Counted from the first letter of the stretch, positions 47,627 through 60,088 are shown. The stretch is DNA of 64,000 nt from Cladorhizidae sp. MBARI D1340-BT2 (GCA_028752905.1 JAQNBH010000015.1:33233663-33297662), one strand, 5' to 3'. Numbers and translations: made by a program. Notes: a model not told the origin generated them from the sequence alone.

Positions 47627-50600
47627 GGTGAGTGTGGATGTATATGTAGGTATAGGTGCGGTGTTTGTAAGTGTGTGGTGTGTAGTGTGTGTGTGCACAA
47701 TGATCCACTCTTACTTAAGCCTGGCAGACACCATCAAGAGGAACGCTGTCCTATCCATGATCCCTCTCCGTCCTGTCGCATCAAACTCTTTCCTCACCAA
47801 AGATGCCACGGAATCCACTATGACCACACCCACCCCACGACACGCCACCTCCCTCTCCAAAGCATCAAGACACTGCAGCAAACTTCTGCAGGTCATCTCC
47901 GTGTAGACACACACATCCCTGGCTACCTGGAGGACGACATCACTCATCACCACACCTTCTTTCCCCTCCTCCTCTGCCTTGCCCCCATCCTGGCCCGGAG
48001 TGCAGCGAGTAGATGTGCTTCTTCTCAGGAGCTTTGTAGCTATCTCCACGAGCCTGCACAACAAACATGGCAGACAGACAGGAAGGCCGACAGACACAAT
48101 AGTGTCATCAAGATGTAGATCTTGCAGGAGCATCACACAGCATTGCACTCTTGTCTGTACACTTGGCACAGCATTATATTCTGTCTGTGCACTTGGCACA
48201 GCATTATATTCTGTCTGTACACTTGGCACAGCATTATATTCTGTCTGTACACTTGGCACAGCATTATATTCTGTCTGTGCACTTGGCACAGCATTATATT
48301 CTGTCTGTACACTTGGGACAGCATTATATTCTGTCTGTACACTTGGCACAGCATTATATTCTGTCTGTGCACTTGGCACAGCATTATATTCTGTCTGTAC
48401 ACTTGGCACAGCATTATATTCTGTCTGTACACTTGGCACAGCATTATATTCTGTCTGTGCACTTGGCACAGCATTATATTCTGTCTGTACACTTGGCACA
48501 GCATTATATTCTGTCTGTGCACTTGGCACAGCATTATATTCTGTCTGTGCACTTGGCACAGCATTATATTCTGTCTGTACACTTGGCACAGCATTATATT
48601 CTGTCTGTACACTTGGCACAGCATTATATTCTGTCTGCACACTTGGCACAGCATTATATTCTGTCTGTGCACTTGGCACAGCATTATATTCTGTCTGTAC
48701 ACTTGGCACAGCATTATATTCTGTCTGTGCACTTGGCACAGCATTATATTCTGTCTGTACACTTGGCACAGCATTATATTCTGTCTGTACACTTGGAACA
48801 GCATTATATTCTGTCTGTGCACTTGGCACAGCATTATATTCTGTCTGCACACTTGGCACAGCATTATATTCTGTCAGTACACTTGGCACAGCATTATATT
48901 CTGTCTGTACACTTGGCACAGCATTATATTCTGTCTGTACACTTGGCACAGCATTATATTCTGTCTGTGCACTTGGCACAGCATTATATTCTGTCTGTAC
49001 ACTTGGCACAGCATTATATTCTGTCTGTACACTTGGCACAGCATTATATTCTGTCTGTACACTTGGCACAGCATTATATTCTGTCTGTACACTTGGCACA
49101 GCATTATATTCTGTCTGTACACTTGGCACAGCATTATATTCTGTCTGTACACTTGGCACAGCATTATATTCTGTCTGTACACTTGGCACAGCATTATATT
49201 CTGTCTGTGCACTTGGCACAGCATTATATTCTGTCTGTACACTTGGCACAGCATTATATTCTGTCTGTACACTTGGCACAGCATTATATTCTGTCTGTAC
49301 ACTTGGCACAGCATTATATTCTGTCTGTACACTTGGCACAGCATTATATTCTGTCTGTACACTTGGCACAGCATTATATTCTGTCTGTACACTTGGCACA
49401 GCATTATATTCTGTCTGTACACTTGGCACAGCATTATATTCTGTCTGTACACTTGGCACAGCATTATATTCTGTCTGTACACTTGGCACAGCATTATATT
49501 CTGTCTGTGCACTTGGCACAGCATTATATTCTGTCTGTACACTTGGCACAGCATTATATTCTGTCTGCACACTTGGCACAACATTATATTCTGTCTGTAC
49601 ACTTGGCACAGCATTATATTCTGTCTGTACACTTGGAACAGCATTATATTCTGTCTGTGCACTTGGCACAGCATTATATTCTGTCTGTACACTTGGCACA
49701 GCATTATATTCTGTCTGTACACTTGGCACAGCATTATATTCTGTCTGTACACTTGGCACAGCATTATATTCTGTCTGTACACTTGGCACAACATTATATT
49801 CTGTCTGTACACTTGGCACAGCATTATATTCTGTCTGTACACTTGGCATAGCATTATATTCTGTCTGTACACTTGGCACAGCATTATATTCTGTCTGTGC
49901 ACTTGGCACAGCATTATATTCTGTCTGTACACTTGGCACAGCATTATATTCTGTCTGTACACTTGGCACAGCATTATATTCTGTCTGTACACTTGGCACA
50001 GCATTATATTCTGTCTGTACACTTGGCACAGATATTCTGTCTGTACACTTGGCACAGCATTATATTCTGTCTGTACACTTGGCACAGCATTATATTCTGT
50101 CTGTGCACTTGGCACAGCATTATATTCTGTCTGTACACTTGGCACAGCATTATATTCTGTCTGTGCACTTGGCACAGCATTATATTCTGTCTGTACACTT
50201 GGCACAGCATTATATTCTGTCTGTGCACTTGGCACAGCATTATATTCTGTCTGTGCACTTGGCACAGCATTATATTCTGTCTGTACACTTGGCACAGCAT
50301 TATATTCTGTCTGTACACTTGGCACAGCATTATATTCTGTCTGTACACTTGGCACAGCATTATATTCTGTCTGTACACTTGGCACAGCATTATATTCTGT
50401 CTGTACACTTGGCACAGCATTATATTCTGTCTGTACACTTGGCACAGCATTATATTCTGTCTGTACACTTGGCACAGCATTATATTCTGTCTGTACACTT
50501 GGCATAGCATTATATTCTGTCTGTGCACTTGGCACAGCATTATATTCTGTCTGTACACTTGGCACAGCATTATATTCTGTCTGTACACTTGGCACAGCAT

Positions 50601-53600
50601 TATATTCTGTCTGTGCACTTGGCACAGCATTATATTCTGTCTGTACACTTGGCACAGCATTATATTCTGTCTGTACACTTGGCACAGCATTATATTCTGT
50701 CTGTGCACTTGGCACAGCATTATATTCTGTCTGTACACTTGGCACAGCATTATATTCTGTCTGTGCACTTGGCACAGCATTATATTCTGTCTGTGCACTT
50801 GGCACAGCATTATATTCTGTCTGTGCACTTGGCACAGCATTATATTCTGTCTGTGCACTTGGCACAGCATTATATTCTGTCTGTACACTTGGCACAGCAT
50901 TATATTCTGTCTGTACACTTGGCACAGCATTATATTCTGTCTGTACACTTGGCACAGCATTATATTCTGTCTGTGCACTTGGCACAGCATTATATTCTGT
51001 CTGTACACTTGGCACAGCATTATATTCTGTCTGTACACTTGGCACAGCATTATATTCTGTCTGTGCACTTGGCACAGCATTATATTCTGTCTGTACACTT
51101 GGCACAGCATTATATTCTGTCTGTACACTTGGCACAGCATTATATTCTGTCTGTACACTTGGCACAGCATTATATTCTGTCTGTGCACTTGGCACAGCAT
51201 TATATTCTGTCTGTACACTTGGCACAGCATTATATTCTGTCTGTGCACTTGGCACAGCATTATATTCTGTCTGTGCACTTGGCACAGCATTATATTCTGT
51301 CTGTGCACTTGGCACAGCATTATATTCTGTCTGTGCACTTGGCACAGCATTATATTCTGTCTGTGCACTTGGTCGGAACCTTGAAAATAGTTGCTGATAA
51401 TCAAGTGACCCCTGGATGACCTTGCCTGTGGCAACATATGTTGGTGATCGCAGGGTTCCCTGCTTGCCTCCTCCCTAGACTTGCAGTAGTTTATAACTTG
51501 CAGCTGCTACTTGACCACCATAAGCTTCCAACTCTGCACCAACAGAGAGCCTCACTCTACTCTCACCAGCATGCTCTATGGTGGCCAGTCTCAAAAGCTC
51601 CAGGTAAACTAACAAGTATACTAATTGGGTCTAGAGTTTGTGGGATTCCTACTCAATGAATTTCATTACAGAAAGTGGTTATTTGACAATCAGAGGTGTG
51701 ATAGTGATGGTGAGAAAAATATATTTACAATCCTAATATTGTTAGATTGCATTGCTCTAGCCATTGTCCCAGCCCTGGCATAGCTGAAGGCCTCAACTGG
51801 TCTGTACATTATTGATGTCATCATGTTCCTGATGCCAGGAAGGATTCCCGCAAGGTTGAACCACCTGAACCGGAAGTGTGCATGTGAAAGTACGATGGTC
51901 GTGGGCGGGGAGGGGGAGTTTTGTTAAGAGTTCTTGGAAGCAGAAGGTGCTAAGCCACTACTCTAAGGGTGAGATCATCAGGAAGTCCTTTCTGCACGGA
52001 GTCTCTGAGTAACAAGGAAGACCATGCAGAAGCGGACAAGAACTTGTTAAAAAGTGATAATTTGCCCTCTTGAGTGTGTTCAGTAGCCACCCACCATTAA
52101 TGCACATCTCTTCTATAGTTACCTTCACATGCCAGCTAGGTACATAGCCACCCACCATTAATGCACATCTCTTCTATAGTTACCTTCATATGCCAGCTAG
52201 GTACATAGCCACCCACCATTAATGCACATCTCTTCTATAGTTACCTTCACATGCCAGCTAGGTACATAGCCACCCACCATTAATGCACATCTCTTCTATA
52301 GTTACCTTCATATGCCAGCTAGGTACATAGCCACCCACCATTAATGCACATCTCTTCTATAGTTACCTTCATATGCCAGCTAGGTACATAGCCACCCACC
52401 ATTAATGCACATCTCTTCTATAGTTACCCTCCTAACATGCCTACTAGGTACGTAGCCAGTTCTCTGTCCATAGAGTGGCAGTACGTGTGTTCACCTACCA
52501 AGAATAACAATGCATCATGATAAAAATGGCGTATCCTACGTCCACATCTAGAGCACACTGATATTGAGTGGCTATGCAAGAATGCAACTTCACCATCTTT
52601 TCCCGTCAGCTATTAATCAAGCAGCTGTTCTCCCTTGCCTGTGCAGCAGTTTTTTTCGAATCAAATCTGCCGCCATTTTCTCAATCTTTCACTTCACAAT
52701 GACGGTTTACATAAGCCCACTTTACTGAAGACACTGCGGGTGACTGCACAGTGAGTACACACATAGATACATACACTATGCACATCAATACCAAACCATC
52801 CAACACCCCATGAGTGGGGAAGCTTCACTCGCCTATCATAACACACACAGTGCCTGGCTTTTGAATTATCCGAGCCTCACCTACTCTGCATATGTGGTTG
52901 CTAGTGGTTATTGTAGTGATATTTGGAGTTCATTTGTTGACTGCAGCTCTTCCAAGTCGCGTCAACTTGTTGCAAAAGCTTGGCAATTACTGTCCGGTGT
53001 TGCTTCAAAGTCAAAACAACATCGTGTTTGCTTATAGTGCCAGTAGACTGCACTAATCTAGGCATCCAACTACTTCAATAGTTAACAAAGAAATGCATCC
53101 TTTAAATTTTAAAACAGTCATTGATTTCAAATAACGGAGATTCTCCAGTAATCAAAATGTTTTGTGGTAAAGGGTAGCTGTCTCTTAGAGAGCCTAGTTG
53201 TGCTCACGTTTTGGGCAGAACCAGGAGAGGGTACCTTCCAGAAGAAACTGTAAGAGCCTTAAAGAGTGCTACCTATATATATATATACATATATCCATCA
53301 GCACAGAATGAGATTAGTGCAACAATGGGTAAAGAGGTTAGGGCAAAAATCTTTTTCATTGGATAAGGGTGGATTCTTCTCTATCTTAGCTAATGAACCA
53401 AGGCTCTTTAACTCATTCACTATTAACTCATTCACTACAAGCGTATATATATATATGCACCAAAAGCCATTAATTGAATTTAAAAATCGATTTAAAAAAT
53501 CGATCGTAGGGTTTAAAAATATCCAATAAAGGTCAAAAAATAGCTACAGTCTTTCTCTACTTACCTACCAAATATAAAGTTTATAGACATTAACTAAGGT

Positions 53601-56600
53601 AATAATATTAAAAAACACTGACCGTCCATAATTTGAGCAGCTTTTTCACTGCAAACAAGATGTCCGGTTGACTAACCTTGGCTTTCTTGGGTTCTGGACG
53701 ATGATTTTGGACTGTCTGAGGTGGAAAGCAGTGGTAAAGAAAGTGATGGCATCTCGTCTTTCCTTGACGAGACCAGTGTTGACCCTGAAGCTCTGCTATG
53801 CTCGGCAAAGTAGTCAAGCCTGACTTTCCTTCGGGCAAGCCTAGTGCTCTCATTCGAGCTGATGATTTGAATGAACATGAGAGTGCTTAGTGATGAAGAA
53901 GGCATTGACAGTGAGTTTAGCTATAGCTAGCTGTGCAGTGAGTAAGCAGCATGGAAGGCAAAGGCTATTTTAGCTTCCTTGTTCGTGGGTAACCCATAAA
54001 ATTTTGTAATTTGAGCAATTTTTTTCTTCCTTCCTCAAACATCACAGCATGGTAGACTTCAGCCAGTAGTTTCCTTGTTTACTTCAATCTGTTGTTGTTG
54101 GTTGGTTTCTGCAGGTGTTTTCTCTCTGTTATATTGTGTTCATATTCATTGTGATGGTCATGTATTGTGCTAGCATGCATATAATATGTATTCACACTTC
54201 TGGAATGTTATAATTCAAATCAAAATATCAAATTGTGATCCACTGTAGACATAAGGTAATATGCTTTTTGTTATGAAGACCTATTCAAAACACTCATTCC
54301 TGTGATAGGGCACTTCGTTTTAGAGTCTCCTGAACCCTATTTCAACATTGTTGCCAACTATATTAGAGTAGTCAGGGTACATCTTGTATTTTTCTTTTCC
54401 TTGTAACCAATAATGATAAAAAAATACCTGTATGATAAAAATATAATGATGGTAGCTTATTATTTTTACTGGCTAAACACAAATCAAAACAAGAATTACC
54501 AGGCTCAAATGAGATTCACCTCAATGTGGTTTGTGGTATGTTTCTATGGCAACAAATACTAACCACAATGCTGGTCAATACAAATGTTATCACATGTGGT
54601 ATGGTTGCTAGGAAGCTTTATGAAATATAGCTGAGATAGTACACACTTCATAGATTGTTTATTTAATTTTTGAAATTAAGTCACCAGTGAAAGGGTTAAA
54701 CAAGGAACATATAATTATTGCCCATCACAAGTAAGCCAATTAATACCCATCATATTAAGCCCCACTGCCCAACTTATTAAGCCAATTAGGGTCCATTGCA
54801 TTAAGCCAATTAACACCCATCGATCACATCACTTCCCTACAGAGAGTGGCTGCATAATTAACTTATTTTAGGGGCATAGCCACGAGGGGAGAGTAGAGAG
54901 AGAGAGAGAGAGTTTCCTTGTGTTTATCGAGTGTGAGTAAGGTAGTCTAGAATATCCCTAGCCCTAGAATACCACTAGCCCTAGAATACCACTAGCTCTG
55001 GCACTGATTCAAGGATCCCCATGATGCATAGTCATAGACCCTCACTAAGGATATCTCAGGATAATCTCAGACATCCCGGGATGACCACAGAAATATTGTG
55101 GCCGCACCCGACAGGAACGGAACGGACGCAGATAACCAAGAGGGAGGACAAACAACACACCTTTCTGCTGAGAAAGCACCTTCGGTGTCGATGTACACCA
55201 CAGGGTTGCCATGGCCACCAAGAGCTCTTGGTAGAGCAGCAACAACACTTAACGTCAAACAGAACTGCGTCTTTCCACAGCCAGGAGGTCTGGATATCTA
55301 CACCCTTAGAGTGGCTTCCCACCGTCTACTTCCAAGAACTCTTAACAAAACTCCCCTCACGACCATCTTACTTTCACATGCACACTTCCGGTTCAGGTGG
55401 TTCAACCTTGCGGGAATCCTTCCTGGCGTCATAAACAACCAACATGATGATGACATCAATAATGTACAGACCAGTTGAGGCCTTCAGCTATGCCAGGGCT
55501 GGGACAATGGCTAGAGCAATGCAAACAATACTAGGATTTTAATTTAGATCAGTAGTGTATTAGACCTTCAACTATACATGTACCAGGGCTAGGACAATGG
55601 CTAGAGCAATGCAATCTAACAATACTAGGATTTTAATTTAGATCAGTTGTGTATTAGACCTTCAACTATACCAGGGCTAGGACAATGGCTAGAGCAATGC
55701 AATCTAACAATACTAGGATTTTAAATTAGATCAGTTGTGTATTAGACCTTCAGCTATGCCAGGGCTAGGGCAATTGCTAGAGCAATGCAATCTAACAATA
55801 CTATGATTTTAATGTAGATCAGTTGTGTATTAGACCTTCAGGGGCTAGGACAATGGCTAGAGCAATGCAATCTAACAATACTAGGATTTTAATGTAGATC
55901 AGTTGTGTATTAGACCTTCAGCTATGCCAGGGCTAGGACAATGGCTAGAGCAATGCAATCTAACAATACTATGATTTTAATTTAGATCAGTTGTGTATTA
56001 GACCTTCAGCTGTGAAGGGAATCGCAACTTGCAAGGTCTTCTGTAATTTTGATAAATTTGCGAGCTAAGAATTAAAGTGCATGTGCGATAGAAGTGGCAT
56101 ACATTGTTATCCCTAATTTAGTAGAGTACGCTGCAGTCTTGCAGCAAAGTTGGACCCTTTACCAAATTGCTCTTTGCTCGTAGCAATTCGGTAAAGGATT
56201 TAGCTCACACGACACTGCAGCTGCACTTGCCACAACCCGGCTTGAGACTCAGCACCAATGCTGCCTTGACTTGCATTAGAACAGAGGTTTAATAACCCAG
56301 ATGCAGTCAATGGCTAATCTTAATCATGGACAAATGTGATTGTTAAGTATTCACGTCAGCATATGTTGAGCCGTCTGTGGCAAGATTCAATTTATTTCAC
56401 TATACTTTCGGACACTATATATATATATAAACTTGTCCTGGAGAAGCAGAACATTCTAGCCACACCCAGGTGTGTGTGGGCGTGCGCGTGGGAGCGATTT
56501 CCCTCTTGAAATAAAGTATTTCAAAATGCAGTAGAGGCATAGGAAGCAAAACCGAAGTAGGGGTAGGATGGGGGCAATAGTTCAAGGTGCAAAGTGCCAA

Positions 56601-59600
56601 GGATGGTCGTTTTGAACAGCAAAAATGAAAGTTTCATGATTCCTGAAAGTAATAGGTATTAGAGGTCTGGCCAACATGAATTTATTTTTGCACAGGCAGG
56701 GGTGTGTGTGGGACTTTAGCTCCAGTGGGTAGAAATGTTCACATGCCCTTCAAAATGAAAGCACTTTATGGCACACAAGCAATAGCAGAGATTTGACCAA
56801 TGTGAATATATTGGTGTGAGTGGGCTGGAGTGGGGTGGGTATAGGGGAGAGAGTTTTCCAAATATTCCCCTCAATATTCCTCTCAAAGTGAAAGCACTTG
56901 TGGGAATCTTAAGGTCTAGCTGACATATGACGTTAATTTTTTTAGCTCTGCCAGGGGAGGGGCACGTGCCTCCCTCCTAATGATCACCGTTAATTTTTTG
57001 GGGCTTAAAGGTAAAAAATGGAAGGGACCATGGTCACCTCCCCCCTTCTACTTTGAGGGGGAGGGATCTAATATTGTACATATCTATGTAGTTGTTGACA
57101 TGGTGCAATTTATATCTATGACATCTATATGACTGATGTCACATATTAAGCCAATTAATGAACCCATCATATTAAGCCAATTAATGCCAATCAATTACAT
57201 CACTTCCATACAGAGGGTGGCTGCATAATTAACTTATTTTAGGGGCATAGCCACGAGGGGAGAGTAGAGAGAGAGAGAGAGTTTCCTTGTGTTTATCGAG
57301 TGTGAGTAAGGCAGCCTAGAATATCCTAGCCCTAGACCCTAGAATACCCTTAACCTAGCCTTGGAATATCCCTAGCCCTAGAATACCACTAGCCCTAGAA
57401 TACCACTAGCTCCGGCATGGTCCATGATGTATAGTCATAAACCCTCACTAAGGATATCTCAGGATAATCTCAGACATCCCTGGATGACCACGGAAATATT
57501 GTGGCTGCACCCAACAGAAACGGAACGGACGCAGATAACCGAGAGGGAGGATAAACAACGCACCTTTCTGCTGAGAAAGCACCTTCGGTGTCGATGTACA
57601 CCACAGGGTTGCCATGGCCACCAAGAGCTCTTGGTAGAGCAGCAACGACACTTAACGTCAAACAGAACTGCGTCTTTCCACAGCCAGGAGGTCTGGATAT
57701 CTACACCCTTAGAGTGGCTTCCCACCGTCTACTTCCAAGAACTCTTAACAAAACTCCCCTCACGACCATCTTACTTTCACATGCACACTTCCGGTTCAGG
57801 TGGTTCAACCTTGCGGGAATCCTTCCTGGCGTTATAAACAACCAACATGATGATGACATCAATAATGTACAGACCAGTTGAGGCCTTCAGCTATGCCAGG
57901 GCTGGGACAATGGCTAGAGCAATGCAATCTAACAATACTAGGATTTTAATGTAGATCAGTAGTGTATTAGGCCTTCAGCTATGCCAGGGCTGGGACAATT
58001 GCTAGAGCAATGCAATCTAACAATACTAGGATTTTAATTTAGATCAGTTGTGTATTAGACCTTCAGCTATGCCAGGGCTAGGACAATGGCTAGAGCAATG
58101 CAATCTAACAATACTATGATTTTAATCTAGATCAGTTGTGTATTAGACCTTCAGCTATGCCAGGGCTGGGACAATGGCTAGAGCAATGCAATCTAACAAT
58201 ACTATGATTTTAATGTAGATCAGTTGTGTATTAGACCTTCAGCTATGCCAGGGCTGGGACAATGGCTAGAGCAATGCAATCTAACAATACTATGATTTTA
58301 ATTTAGATCAGTTGTGTATTAGACCTTCAGCTATGCCAGGGCTGGGACAATGGCTAGAGCAATGCAATCTAACAATACTATGATTTTAATTTAGATCAGT
58401 TGTGTATTAGACCTTCAGCTGTGAAGGGAATCGCAACTTGCAAGGTCTTCTGTAATTTTGATAAATTTGCGAGCTAAGAATTAAAGTGCATGTGCGATAG
58501 AAGTGGCATACATTGTTATCCCTAATTTAGTAGAGTATGCTGCAGTCTTGCAGCAAAGTTGGACCCTTTACCAAAATTGCTCTTTGCTCGTAGCAATTCG
58601 GTAAAGGATTTAGCTCACACGACACTGCAGCCGCACTTGCCACAACCCGGCTTGAGATTCAGCACCAATGCTGCCCTGACTTGCATTAGAACAGAAGTTT
58701 AATAACCCAGATGCAGTCAATGGCTAATCTTAATCATGGACAAATGTGATTGTTAAGTATTCACGTCAGCGTATGTTGAGCCGTCTGTGGCAAGATTCAA
58801 TTTATTTCACTATACTTTCGGACACTATATATATAAACTTGTCCTGGAGAAGCAGAACATTCTAGCCACACCCAGGTGTGTGTGGGCGTGCGCGTGGGAG
58901 CGATTTCCCTCTTGAAATAAAGTATTTCAAAATGCAGTAGAGGCATAGGAAGAAAAACCGAAGTAGGGGTAGGATGGGGGCAATAGTTCAAGGTGCAAAG
59001 TGCCAAGGATGGTCGTTTTGAACAGCAAAAATGAAAGTTTCATGATTCCTGAAAGTAATAGGTATTAGAGGTCTGGCCAACATGAATTTATTTTTGCACA
59101 GGCAGGGGTGTGTGTGGGACTTTAGCTCCAGTGGGTAGAAATGTTCACATGCCCTTCAAAATGAAAGCACTTTATGGCACACGAGCAATAGCAGAGATTT
59201 GACCAATGTGAATATATTGGTGTGAGTGGGCTGGAGTGGGGTGGGTATAGGGGAGAGAGTTTTCCAAATATTCCCCTCAATATTCCTCTCAAAGTGAAAG
59301 CACTTGTGGGAATCTTAAGGTCTAGCTGACATATGACGTTAATTTTTTTAGCTCTGCCAGGGGAGGGGCACGTGCCTCCCTCCTAATGATCACCGTTAAT
59401 TTTTTTTGCTTAAAGGTAAAAAATGGAAGGGACCATGGTCCCCTCCCCCCTTCTACTTTGAGGGGGAGGGATCTAATATTGTACATATCTATGTAGTTGT
59501 TGACATGGTGCAATTTATATCTATGACATATATATGACTGATGTCACATATTAAGCCAATTAATGAACCCATCATATTAAGCCAATTAATGCCAATCAAT

Positions 59601-60088
59601 TACATCACTTCCATACAGAGGGTGGCTGCATAATTAACTTATTTTAGGGGCATAGCCACGAGGGGAGAGTAGAGAGAGAGAGAGAGTTTCCTTGTGTTTA
59701 TCGAGTGTGAGTAAGGCAGCCTAGAATATCCTAGCCCTAGACCCTAGAATACCCTTAACCTAGCCTTGGAATATCCCTAGCCCTAGAATACCACTAGCTC
59801 CGGCATGGTCCATGATGTATAGTCATAAACCCTCACTAAGGATATCTCAGGATAATCTCAGACATCCCGGGATGACCACGGAAATATTGTGGCCTCACCC
59901 AACAGAAACGGAACGGACGCAGATAACCGAGAGGGAGGATAAACAACGCACCTTTCTGCTGAGAAAGCACCTTCGGTGTCGATGTACACCACAGGGTTGC
60001 CATGGCCACCAAGAGCTCTTGGTAGAGCAGCAACGACACTTAACGTCAAACAGAACTGCGTCTTTCCACAGCCAGGAGGTCCGGATAT
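46079..60088 (-). CDS. RAD51B: RAD51B recombinase paralog, partial gene (four exons recognised)
   Basis: Minus-strand exons in transcript order: 59952-60088 (Walker A, ISGPPGCGKTQ, then VVYIDTEGAFSAER), 47715-48053 (LVEIA, EMTCRSLLQ, Walker B VVIVDS, VRKEFD), 46355-46382 (28-nt exon, LAESFNLN) and 46079-46270 (VVVTNQIYARL, then LGTAWYHSVNTRLLL). All four join in phase with GT/AG borders and give about 232 codons with the RAD51B order of motifs. RAD51B is an ATPase of the BCDX2 complex that helps load RAD51 in homologous recombination. SVASLVRKEFD and the WxHSVNTRL block argue for RAD51B over other RAD51 paralogs. The N-terminal exons (about 95 residues expected) and the last exon (about 30 residues) were not found. 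The first intron is 11.9 kb and contains the 30-bp array and two extra copies of the Walker A exon. Confidence 0.85.
46890..47250. repeat. 38-bp tandem repeat, about 9-10 copies, RAD51B intron
   Basis: The unit contains TTTGTTGGTGACACCCACAT and GTTGCATAGCTGGCGAAG, with deletions in several copies. Lies between RAD51B exons 47715-48053 and 46355-46382. Confidence 0.85.
47586..47700. repeat. GT run and poly-G tract just beyond a RAD51B donor
   Basis: (GT)n, then about 19 G, then GTGT-rich sequence, ending near the RAD51B donor at 47714. The minus-strand transcript would carry a C run and then a CA run just inside the intron. Confidence 0.8.
48140..51375. repeat. 30-bp satellite array, about 107 copies, in RAD51B intron
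   Basis: The unit contains ACTTGGCACAGCATTATATT and CTGTCTGTAC; the chief variant is GTAC versus GTGC. One unit at about 50031 lacks 4 bp, which shifts all reading frames. The array starts about 85 bp upstream of the RAD51B exon acceptor at 48053. Frames of up to 1091 codons across it are artefacts of the 10-codon unit. Confidence 0.97.
51735..51967. repeat. Inverted single copy of the segment flanking the duplicated RAD51B exons
   Basis: On the plus strand it carries AGCCATTGTCCCAGCCCTGG, then GGTTGAACCACCTGAACCGG and CCACTACTCTAAGGGTG. This matches the minus strand at 55298-55520 and 57701-57925. At those places the homology ends exactly at the acceptor of the duplicated Walker A exon. Confidence 0.8.
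52085..52445. repeat. 61-bp tandem repeat, about 6 copies
   Basis: Near-identical units carrying CACCCACCATTAATGCACAT and CTTCTATAGTTACCTTCATA; the last copy diverges. Confidence 0.9.
53423..54699. mobile_element. Possible piggyBac-type remnant
   Basis: The left end reads TTAACTCATTCACTACAAGC and the right end, reversed, TTAACCCTTTCACTGGTGAC. Both start with TTAA, the piggyBac target, and share TTAAC-C--TTCACT. Inside, the plus strand has an acidic frame near 53697 (DDFGLSEVESSGKESDGISS), as in piggyBac N-termini, but no transposase core. A second TTAACTCATTCACT lies at 53408. Confidence 0.4.
55161..55297 (-). pseudogene. RAD51B Walker A exon, copy A (duplicate)
   Basis: Same 137-nt exon with the same Gly-to-Arg change at the first Walker A position, donor GTGTGT and the same replaced upstream sequence as copy B. 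A and B therefore share a duplication history distinct from the intact copy. Confidence 0.7.
56156..56197. other. Stem-loop, 16-bp arms
   Basis: CCTTTACCAAATTGCT pairs with AGCAATTCGGTAAAGG with one mismatch around a 10-nt loop. Outer TGCAG-rich flanks may extend it. It is conserved in the duplicate at 58565-58607 with a 1-bp insertion. It could be a MITE core or a small-RNA precursor. Confidence 0.4.
57564..57700 (-). pseudogene. RAD51B Walker A exon, copy B (duplicate)
   Basis: 137 nt, nearly identical to the copy at 59952-60088 and open in the same frame, but GGA is AGA, so Walker A begins RPPGCGKT. AG and GT borders are kept, yet the sequence upstream of the acceptor belongs to a different segment and lacks a pyrimidine tract. 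Probably a non-functional duplicate exon; alternative use cannot be excluded. Confidence 0.7.
58565..58607. other. Stem-loop, duplicate of 56156-56197
   Basis: Same hairpin in segmental copy B, with one extra A in the left arm (CCAAAATTGCT). Confidence 0.35.
59647..60088. repeat. Segmental duplication, copy C (partial, 442 bp)
   Basis: Same start as copies A and B, but homology stops at 60088, the first base of the Walker A exon. Upstream of the exon the true RAD51B intron sequence is present. Confidence 0.9.
59952..60088 (-). CDS. RAD51B: RAD51B Walker A exon, copy C (probable functional copy)
   Basis: 137 nt with phase 0 start and phase 2 end, which fits exon 47715-48053. It codes for an intact Walker A, GPPGCGKT, which binds ATP phosphate, and then VVYIDTEGAFSAER. 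The acceptor is preceded by a run of T, a good polypyrimidine tract, and the donor is GTGCGT. Of the three copies it is the only one with Gly at the first Walker A position. Confidence 0.85.

Larger units (their letters stand above)
51968..54870. other. RAD51B intron 1, middle part
   Basis: Holds a 61-bp repeat (52085-52445, about 6 copies, with CACCCACCATTAATGCACAT) and a possible piggyBac remnant (53423-54699). Open frames near 52810-53037 are unrecognised. No RAD51B exon is expected, since the flanking exons join in phase. Confidence 0.5.
54871..57241. repeat. Segmental duplication, copy A (2371 bp)
   Basis: Begins GGGGCATAGCCACGAGGGGA and contains a GA run, CTAGCCCTAGAATA repeats, the Walker A exon copy at 55161-55297, an 84-88-bp tandem repeat (55520-56010), the hairpin at 56156-56197 and unique sequence. 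Similarity to copy B continues somewhat left of 54871. Confidence 0.9.
57242..59646. repeat. Segmental duplication, copy B (2405 bp)
   Basis: Head-to-tail with copy A and nearly identical along its length, with small indels and a slightly longer 84-88-bp array (57890-58420). Contains the Walker A exon copy at 57564-57700 and the hairpin at 58565-58607. Confidence 0.9.

Noticed and set aside
47732..47740. RAD51B donor at ATG|GTGTCT
   Set aside because: The donor AA|GTAAGA at 47714 is stronger, and only it fits the phase of the 28-nt exon.
47711..51437. Open frames of 240-1091 codons on both strands through the 30-bp array
   Set aside because: The unit is 10 codons with no stop in several frames, so long frames are automatic. 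The in-phase RAD51B exon at the left end of one frame is real; the rest is not coding.
52673..52690. A second gene start sharing GATTGAGAAAATGGC with 37380-37396
   Set aside because: The frame after the ATG at 52673 closes within about 16 codons; no gene supported at either place.
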